Shown: in pieces, positions 60,397 through 64,000 of the stretch
Layout of the letters: each line of letters opens with the position of its first letter
How positions within the stretch are numbered: the stretch's first letter is position 1
Assembly: GCF_025399195.1 (NCBI RefSeq)
Contig: NW_026252125.1
Location: 158,968-222,967, forward strand
DNA length: 64,000 nucleotides
Source: Umbelopsis ramanniana AG
Taxonomy: Eukaryota > Mucoromycota > Umbelopsidomycetes > Umbelopsidales > Umbelopsidaceae
Reading direction: 5' to 3'
Notes under the pieces: model-generated
The model's input: only the letters and a program-made list of their open reading frames with translations
What the model was told of the DNA's origin: nothing
Databases searched by the model: none
Position numbers and translations under genes: made by a program

Positions 60397-62805
60397 CTAA
60401 ATTCGTAAAACGAAATTGGTTATGTTCTGGCGTTGAAGCCGTTGTCGGCGGTAGTGGTTGTTAAAGACTTCCGCAGATGACCAATTACCCATGGTGACGA
60501 CATCCGTCAAAGGTGCTCCACGAGCCAAAGCCAAGTCTGTTGCCACCGAACGTACCGAAGGAACAGGCTTTTGAGTGGTGGACAGCTGCATCAGATTGCG
60601 TAGCCAGGTGGAAATGGTTGTCGTCTTCAGAAGCTTAGCTGGGTTCTGGGAGTTGACCAACAGCTTATTACCAGAACGTTTGGTGGCCAGCGGATGAGCC
60701 TTCAAGGCTAAAAATGCTCGGACAGGACATAGTTCTGTGAAGTGATCATTCGGACGAATGGTCAGTGTCTTGACAATTCGTCGGCCAGCACGGAGTTCCT
60801 TGGGCGCTATGATTTTGATTGTCAAGTCGCCCCGACTGGAAACAGAGCAATGGTATAGGCTAATGCGCTCCAGGTCAGACGGGCGTAAAAAGGCTGCCAT
60901 AGCTAGAAGGAAGGCAGCTTTCTTGTTTAAGTCAGCCAGAGGAGCTGTGGAGTCTGACGGTATTTGGGCTAGAAAACGCAACGTAGGGGTAACATCTACT
61001 CGTGACTTGAGCACCTGTTGAGGCGGCGCAGTGCGTTTTGAATGCTTGATCAAAGCTTTCAAGTTAGTAGAATTCCGAACTTGAGCTGGCTCCTTGTGGA
61101 GGAGATAGATGGCCGAGCGGAAAGTCTGTACTGTACTGAGACTGTATCCAGCAGCAAGAGCGTCCGTAAGGAAATTCATTAGGTCAGAAGTGGTGAATGT
61201 GTTAGGATCAACCGCTTTCCGCAAGGACCATTGTAGGAAGAGGTACTGGCCATGACGATATGGGGAGCGATGTCCAGAGCCAAGAAGCACCGATTGTATT
61301 AAAGAGCGAATGGTGGATTCGGAGTACCCTTGTCCTTCAAAACGCTTCCGGATAGTCTCCAAACGGAGAGCTTCCAGTTCGGATTTGTCCACGGGTAGAG
61401 AGCGGAAGGAACCCCTAGCATGGTCTGTGTTTTCGGATCCAGGAGAACTGGCGGTTCCAGTGCCATGGACATCAGTAGTGGAAACCAAATGGCCGATGGC
61501 CAGTGAGGGACTACCAGGGTGGCTTGAGGGAGACATTCCAACTTGATCTTCTGAAGTGTTGGCATGATCAGATTCCAGGGCGGATTCATATAAGAATTCT
61601 GGAAGGGATGCCACGGAATTGAGAGAGCATCTGTGGCTATCGCCTGAGGATCCAACTTCCAACTCACATAGTGAGGAACTTGAAATGTTGTCCGATCGGC
61701 GAAAAGATCCACGTCGTGAGGTCCCCATAGTTTCTGAAGGTGAGTAAATGTTGGTGGTGTCAACTTCCAGAGGTTTTTCAGGTAGAAGCAGCGAGACGCT
61801 AGATCCGCCTGTGTGTTGGCTATCCCCGGAATGTGCTGTGCTTGTATTTGTAGATTTCTCTGGATGCAACTGTTCCAAATTGACGTTGCCAGTTGGCTCA
61901 GAGCTACTGAGCGAGTTCCGCCTTGTCGGTTGATATAAGTCTTGGCTGTGGTATTGTCCGTGCGGATCAACACGGAGGTGCCATGCAGGCGAGGAAATGC
62001 TAGGAGGGTGAGTTCTATGGCTTTTAACTCTCGCCAGTTTATGGATTGTTCTTTTTCCTCGGCGGTCCACAAGCCTTGAACGACTTGATTTTGAAACACC
62101 CCGCCCCATCCTTTGTCGCTTGCGTCGACGAAGATACAATGCGTGGGAGTCTGGGGTAGGAGAGAGCGTCCGTTCCATTGGCTGAGATTGTTCAGCCACC
62201 ATCGTAGTTCGGTCAAGCAGTCCTGAGGTAGAGGATATGTTTTGTCTCAGTCTCTCCTGTTCTTGACCACGTTGTTCTTGAAGAACATCAGAGCTTGAGT
62301 GTGGAGATTCGCCGGAAAGATAGCCAGAGTGGCCGCTTTTATCCGCATAGTCAGACTGTGGATCCGACGCGGAGTCTGCCGGGAGTTGTTGATGACTTCC
62401 CGAATAGACCTTCTCAAGTCTCGAATCTTGGAGCCTGGCAGCCGAATTGTCATAGATTGGCTGTCCAATTGGTATCCGAGGTGATCCAAAACTTGAGAAG
62501 GTTGGAGCTGGGATTTCTTCGTATTGATGATCCATCCCAGATTCCTCAGTTGGTTCACTAGCGCCCGGGTTTGGGACTGAGCTAATTCCTGAGATTCGGC
62601 GACCAGAATCCAATCGTCCAGATAAGCGGATATCCGTATGCCCTGTTGTCGTGCCCATTGAAGAATCGGTTTGGTGAGACGAGTGAATAGCCAGGGAACG
62701 ACGGAGAGACCAAAGGGGGTGGTTCGAAACTGAAAGGTCTGTCCTTCCCAGCGGAAACGAAGGTACTTCCGAAACTGTTTGTGTACAGGATGTGTAGAAA
62801 CGCAT
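60397..62805 (-). CDS. DIRS tyrosine recombinase in a long overlapping frame
   Basis: An 802-codon open frame (ATG 62805), of which only about the last 330 codons look like a tyrosine recombinase. The upstream 470 codons run in a second frame over the RT/RNase H genes; they are Ser/Pro-rich and may be only a shadow kept open by chance. The recombinase part has an SAM-like N-domain (SELEALRLETIRKRFEGQGY, SLSTVQTFRSAIYLLHKE), box I Arg in AAFLRPSDLERISL, and the end MGNWSSAEVFNNHYRRQRL with the nucleophile Tyr. The HxxR box reads PSVR, so its His is replaced by Pro. The overlap with the RT frame is the normal DIRS arrangement. Mapping: recombinase domain about 61380-60397. Confidence 0.7.
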   Translation of the reverse strand: MRFYTSCTQTVSEVPSFPLGRTDLSVSNHPLWSLRRSLAIHSSHQTDSSMGTTTGHTDIRLSGRLDSGRRISGISSVPNPGASEPTEESGMDHQYEEIPAPTFSSFGSPRIPIGQPIYDNSAARLQDSRLEKVYSGSHQQLPADSASDPQSDYADKSGHSGYLSGESPHSSSDVLQEQRGQEQERLRQNISSTSGLLDRTTMVAEQSQPMERTLSPTPDSHALYLRRRKRQRMGRGVSKSSRSRLVDRRGKRTIHKLARVKSHRTHPPSISSPAWHLRVDPHGQYHSQDLYQPTRRNSLSSSEPTGNVNLEQLHPEKSTNTSTAHSGDSQHTGGSSVSLLLPEKPLEVDTTNIYSPSETMGTSRRGSFRRSDNISSSSLCELEVGSSGDSHRCSLNSVASLPEFLYESALESDHANTSEDQVGMSPSSHPGSPSLAIGHLVSTTDVHGTGTASSPGSENTDHARGSFRSLPVDKSELEALRLETIRKRFEGQGYSESTIRSLIQSVLLGSGHRSPYRHGQYLFLQWSLRKAVDPNTFTTSDLMNFLTDALAAGYSLSTVQTFRSAIYLLHKEPAQVRNSTNLKALIKHSKRTAPPQQVLKSRVDVTPTLRFLAQIPSDSTAPLADLNKKAAFLLAMAAFLRPSDLERISLYHCSVSSRGDLTIKIIAPKELRAGRRIVKTLTIRPNDHFTELCPVRAFLALKAHPLATKRSGNKLLVNSQNPAKLLKTTTISTWLRNLMQLSTTQKPVPSVRSVATDLALARGAPLTDVVTMGNWSSAEVFNNHYRRQRLQRQNITNFVLRI

Positions 62806-63331
62806 CGGAAAGATCCACTGAGGTGAAAAGGTCGTCTTGATTTATCAGTTTGATGACTTGTTGAATGTTTTCCATTTTGAAGTGTGGGCACTCGACAAAT
62901 TGGTTCAAGGATCGCAGATTGAACACGGGGCGGAAACCTCCACTCTTCTTGGGAATGACGAACATTCGGCTGAAGAAGCTGGGATATCCCGACCCCTGGA
63001 CTGGTTCTATGGCACGTTTGTGGAGTAAGTCGGCGATCTCTTGTCGTAATAGGCGGCGTTGTTCGACGTTGTATGGGACAGTAGGTATGGGTGTAAGGGA
63101 TAGTGGGGGACGGCTTCGGAAATGAATTCTGAAGCCGTCGCGGATGACCGAGTGAATCCATTTGCTGTCGGTCAATCGAGCCCAAGCGAGGAAGAAGCGT
63201 TGAAGGCGACCGCCTACGGTCGGTTGTTGTTTGGGTTGCTGTTGCGATTGTTGTTCGAGCTGCTGCGGAAAGGTCGCGGGTTTGTGTCTGACCGAGCTTG
63301 ACTGTTGCTGGTGTTTTTTTTTTTTTTGTAT
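61299..63331 (-). pseudogene. DIRS RT / RNase H / methyltransferase-like frame, disrupted
   Basis: The reading frame opens with a Gln-rich lead (63313-63200) and VGGRLQRFFLAWARLTDSKW. RT fingers: MFVIPKKSGGFRPVFNLRSL and DLFTSVDLSDAFLHI. A one-base loss at about 62775 moves the frame; the next frame carries FRKYLRFRWEGQTFQF, TTPFGLSVVPWLFTRL and the catalytic YLDDWILVA (about 62612-62625). A TGA at 62247-62249 interrupts it once. The RNase H follows in the same frame with its four acidic residues (CIFVDASDKGWGG, INWRELKAIEL, LIRTDNTTAK, QADLASR). Then come PHDVDLFADRT, SYMNPPWNLIMP (NPPW as in adenine methylases) and an end at 61299. Two breaks make it non-functional unless recoded. Confidence 0.8.
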
Positions 63332-63414
63332 TCAGTGAGTTACTTTTATTTCCTGAAATTCTGTTGACTGATGTACTGATTGTTATTTATACTAATTGCT
63401 ATACTGTATGAAAG

Positions 63415-63431
63415 TTTTTTTTTTTTTTTTT
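63415..63431 (-). repeat. A17 tract (read as T17), probable LINE poly(A) tail
   Basis: Seventeen consecutive T on the plus strand, only 3 nt beyond the stop codon of the minus-strand ORF at 63435. In minus-strand sense it is an A17 tail. Confidence 0.6.
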
Positions 63432-63434
63432 GGT

Positions 63435-63968
63435 TTATACACTGGAGATATCGAGTCGTCGATTTTGAAGTTCCATGAATTTTAGGTCTCGCCATGGAGC
63501 TAGTAGTAGCCAATCCAAAGCTTTCATTTGCGTCCGTCTTGGGTCAAAAATGATGTGGAAGGGAAACATCAGTTCGAAGTCTGTACTTGGACGTTCATCA
63601 GGGAATCCTTCCTTGTACTGACATTGGAAACATCTGCATCTTTTCCATACGTCAACTTCAATTTTGCCTCGACTTGTTACGCTTCGTAATATAGGTATCC
63701 ATCCATTGCATGCCTTCTTTTCCTTCGGTTGAAGGACGCGGTCATTAGTGGGCAGGATGATTGATTCGTACATGTTGAAAGCAGCTTGGTCCGACCATTC
63801 TCTCTGTTGTTTTATGCAATTCCAGTGAGTCATCCAAATGGCGAGCATAACTCGTCCCATTTCCTCCAAATTCTGTTCATCTTGCAGCTTAATCTGTTGT
63901 AAGCAAATCAAACTCCAAATTTTGTTTTTCGACCGTATCTCAGGCGGCATTTTCTTGAAATTCATCAT
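63435..63968 (-). mobile_element. 3' end of a probable non-LTR (LINE) retrotransposon ORF
   Basis: The C-terminal 175 residues of a frame running off the right edge, open back to at least 63974 with ATGs at 63968 and 63965. IWMTHWNCIKQQREWSDQAAF resembles the last helix region of fungal LINE reverse transcriptases. A Cys/Trp-rich stretch (WKRCRCFQCQYKEGF) follows. The stop TAA at 63435-63437 is almost directly followed by A17. The element's RT core is outside the window, so the class is inferred from this tail and the poly(A). Confidence 0.45.
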
Positions 63969-64000
63969 TCTCAACCAGAATTTCCATTTTTTTTCACAAT

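Larger units (their letters stand above)
60240..63331 (-). mobile_element. DIRS-like tyrosine-recombinase retrotransposon
   Basis: Coding content, in minus-strand order, is reverse transcriptase, RNase H, a methyltransferase-like NPPW segment and a tyrosine recombinase in an overlapping frame. No integrase of the DDE type and no LTR is seen, which together define DIRS order elements. The 5' (right) limit is unclear; the RT frame is open from 63331 and a 14-A tract (63314-63327 as T) lies there. The 3' (left) limit is probably near the 60262-60300 terminal motif. Copy appears defective in the RT frame. Confidence 0.8.

Overview
The window is nuclear DNA of a filamentous fungus, most likely an early-diverging one of the Mucoromycota (Mucorales-like). 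The basis is gene-dense DNA with many short GT-AG introns (about 55-90 nt), fungal-type genes (AKR1, mL59/MRPL25, DHA1 transporter, NmrA-like and UPF0643 proteins), animal-like genes that many yeasts lack (ZSWIM7, TONSL, NRDE2), and a DIRS-type tyrosine-recombinase retrotransposon at the right end. The phylum is an inference from gene content, not from a marker tree.

1-34 kb is an ordinary core region: an SDR dehydrogenase (cut by the left edge), IWR1, ZSWIM7, NRDE2, an unrecognised tail-anchored-looking protein, HMG-CoA lyase, a large membrane-anchored amidohydrolase made of two amidohydrolase-like halves, palmitoyltransferase AKR1, the nuclear-basket coiled-coil protein TPR/MLP1, a HAD phosphatase, a mitochondrial 2-Cys peroxiredoxin, RPB12, GDP-L-fucose synthase (with a GC-AG intron), a DHA1 transporter, ribosomal P0, a small C2H2-like protein and mitoribosomal mL59.

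34-57 kb holds an AAAP amino-acid transporter, a Tonsoku (TONSL) homologue without ankyrin repeats, dynactin p24, KTI12, a cPLA2-type phospholipase with an N-terminal membrane anchor, DNA ligase IV, a UPF0643 protein, RFC4 (human RFC2), a peroxisomal enoyl-CoA isomerase and an NmrA-like protein. Genome-maintenance genes (ZSWIM7, NRDE2, TONSL, LIG4, RFC4) are frequent but not in an operon-like array. Several genes are divergent pairs with very short shared promoters.

57-64 kb is accessory and decaying: a small ORF that looks like an HMG box with its middle missing, broken coding blocks, a PD-(D/E)XK-like ORF, a MITE-like inverted-repeat element with 43-bp arms, a (GAA)n tract, a DIRS-like element (RT/RNase H/methyltransferase-like frame broken by one frameshift and one stop; overlapping long tyrosine-recombinase frame), and the 3' end of a probable LINE with an A17 tail.

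No clearly new multi-gene system was found. The best candidates for a second look are the ankyrin-less TONSL, the middle-deleted HMG box, the two-lobed amidohydrolase and the hairpin-bearing repeat family beside the DIRS element. Exon boundaries were read by eye from splice consensus and frame continuity. Where coordinates of exons are given, the summed lengths are multiples of three.
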